Shown: in pieces, positions 6,982-7,785 of the stretch
Position numbering within the stretch: position 1 is the stretch's first letter
Layout: each line of letters begins with the position of its first letter
Assembly: GCA_964399955.1 (NCBI GenBank)
Contig: CAYNST010000145.1
Location: 1 to 7,785 of the forward strand
Source: CAYNST01 sp964399955
Lineage (GTDB): Bacteria > Pseudomonadota > Gammaproteobacteria > Pseudomonadales > Cellvibrionaceae
DNA: 7,785 bases
Reading direction: 5' to 3'
Position numbers and translations under genes: made by a program
Notes under the pieces: generated by a model
Told to the model about the DNA's origin: nothing
The model's database searches: none
Seen by the model: only the letters and a program-made list of their open reading frames with translations

Positions 6982-7377
6982 TCAGGTCAACTCGTCAATC
7001 AACCGAAAGCCGCTGTCGTCATTCAGACGGCGAGCCAAGTCCAGAAACACCTCGTCCGGAATCTGCCGCACCAACTTACCTGTGCTGCTTTCAACAACTT
7101 TGACTACCGTCTTCTGCAACTCTTCATCAACGGAAAAACTTAAGTCACGACCAATGGATTGCACATAGTCGTTGAGAGACTGCACCGCCCGGGCGACCGC
7201 CTCCAGTTTGTCAACCGCTGCAGGCGCCGCTGATTTTTCAGGTTCATTCCCCTGTCCGGCTGCCGACGGCGGCAAATGCTTGCCGCCCGGCTCCGGCTTG
7301 TGATCAAGCGTACTTCTGGAGGCTGTAGCAGCCACAACCGACAACCTGGGACTTTGACCTGCACCGACTTCATTCAT
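6982..7377 (-). CDS. flaG: FlaG family flagellar protein
   Basis: This 131-residue protein has the FlaG domain at its C-terminus: LNDYVQSIGRDLSFSVDEEL (68-87), KTVVKVVESSTGKLVRQIP (89-107), and DEVFLDLARRL (108-118). The first 55 residues are rich in Ala, Pro, Gly and charged residues and look disordered, as is usual in this family. FlaG is a small protein encoded between flagellin and fliD in many polar flagellates; loss or alteration affects filament length, though its mechanism is not settled. The start is backed by a strong GGGAGG about 8 nt upstream. It lies only 21 bp beyond the T-run of the flagellin terminator, so it is probably expressed by readthrough or from an unseen promoter. Downstream is a 146-bp gap to fliD. 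Confidence 0.93.
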   Translation of the reverse strand: MNEVGAGQSPRLSVVAATASRSTLDHKPEPGGKHLPPSAAGQGNEPEKSAAPAAVDKLEAVARAVQSLNDYVQSIGRDLSFSVDEELQKTVVKVVESSTGKLVRQIPDEVFLDLARRLNDDSGFRLIDELT

Positions 7378-7398
7378 GAGAAATCCCTCCCGAAACTC

Positions 7399-7424
7399 AA
7401 AAGGGCACTACTTGCGTAGTGCCC
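7399..7424 (-). terminator. Intrinsic terminator after the flagellin gene
   Basis: On the minus strand, GGGCACTAC (7424-7416) and GTAGTGCCC (7411-7403) form a perfect 9-bp stem around a 4-nt loop. Four T's follow (7402-7399). A smaller hairpin, GCCGC/GCGGC (7436-7440 with 7444-7448), lies between it and the flagellin stop. It should end most flagellin transcripts. The short T-run may allow partial readthrough into flaG. Confidence 0.85.
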
Positions 7425-7467
7425 TGCGATAGGCCGCCGCTACGCGGCTCTGAGAAAACCGTTAAAC

Positions 7468-7785
7468 TTAGCCCAGCAGCTGCAACACCTGCTGGGGCCG
7501 GGCGTTGGCCTGAGCCAGCATGGCCTGAGAAGCCTGCTGCAGAACCTGTGAACGGCTCAGCGCAGCAGTCTCCTTGGCAAAGTCCGCGTCCACAATTCGT
7601 GAGCGCGAGGCTTCGGTTTTTTCAACTACGTTGGACAGGTTGGAAACGGTAAAGTCCAAGCGGTTATTGATGGCACCCAGGCTTGAGCGGGTGTTGTTGA
7701 CCTGCTCCAGGGATTTATCAATCACATCCAAAGCTTTCTGGGCGCCAGCGGCTGTAGAGATATCGATATCAGACAGCGAGTCACC
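7468..7785 (-). CDS. fliC: Flagellin, C-terminal part (gene cut by window edge)
   Basis: The reading frame is open to the window edge, giving the last 105 residues of a flagellin, the filament subunit. It starts at GDSLSDIDIS in the window. The conserved C-terminal D1/D0 helices are clear: ALDVIDKSLEQVNNTRSSLGAINNRL, then NLSNVVEKTEASRSRIVDADFAKE, then RSQVLQQASQAMLAQANARP, ending in QQVLQLLG. These match the flagellin_C pattern of polar flagellates. The leucine at 7729-7731 is an internal TTG codon, not a start. The hypervariable middle and the N-terminus lie outside the window. An intrinsic terminator follows 44 bp after the stop. Whether this is the only flagellin gene, or one of several in tandem, cannot be seen. 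Confidence 0.96.
   Translation of the reverse strand, partial: GDSLSDIDISTAAGAQKALDVIDKSLEQVNNTRSSLGAINNRLDFTVSNLSNVVEKTEASRSRIVDADFAKETAALSRSQVLQQASQAMLAQANARPQQVLQLLG

Noticed and set aside
1..7785. CRISPR array, insertion sequence or prophage genes
   Set aside because: No regularly spaced repeats, transposase, integrase or phage structural gene was found; apart from the short gaps described, the window is ordinary coding sequence.

Overview
The window looks like a chromosomal piece of a flagellated gammaproteobacterium, probably a marine or aquatic one of the Pseudomonas/Cellvibrio/Alteromonas type. This is inferred from the flagellin–FlaG–FliD gene order, the long FliD with an inserted domain, a bacterial presequence-protease-like M16C peptidase, and base composition that looks like the mid-50s percent G+C by eye. 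No taxon can be fixed without a search.

Layout. On the + strand, 31-2955 encodes a complete M16C zinc metallopeptidase. It converges across a short GC-rich hairpin region (about 2965-3010) on a minus-strand block that fills the rest of the window. Read in the direction of transcription (right to left), that block holds: the 3' end of a flagellin gene (7785-7468, cut by the window edge); a clear intrinsic terminator; flaG (7377-6982); a 146-bp gap with operator-like symmetries; fliD (6835-4775); an orphan secreted substrate-binding protein (4730-3837); a 312-bp intergenic region; and a small flavin reductase (3524-3036).

How the genes work together. Flagellin, FlaG and FliD build and cap the flagellar filament. 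The chaperone gene fliS, which usually follows fliD, is absent here. Its place is taken by a periplasmic binding protein with no transporter partners in view, only 44 bp behind fliD. The M16C peptidase and the flavin reductase have no evident link to motility.

The most unusual part is the intergenic region 3525-3836. On the minus strand it can fold into a compact three-way junction (8-bp closing stem, two hairpins), followed 3 nt later by a strong intrinsic terminator hairpin with a U6 tract, all upstream of the flavin reductase. A plausible promoter lies about 100 bp upstream of the junction. It could be the operon-end terminator, a small RNA, a leader attenuator or riboswitch-like element for the reductase, or a copy of a dispersed intergenic repeat; the sequence alone cannot decide between these.
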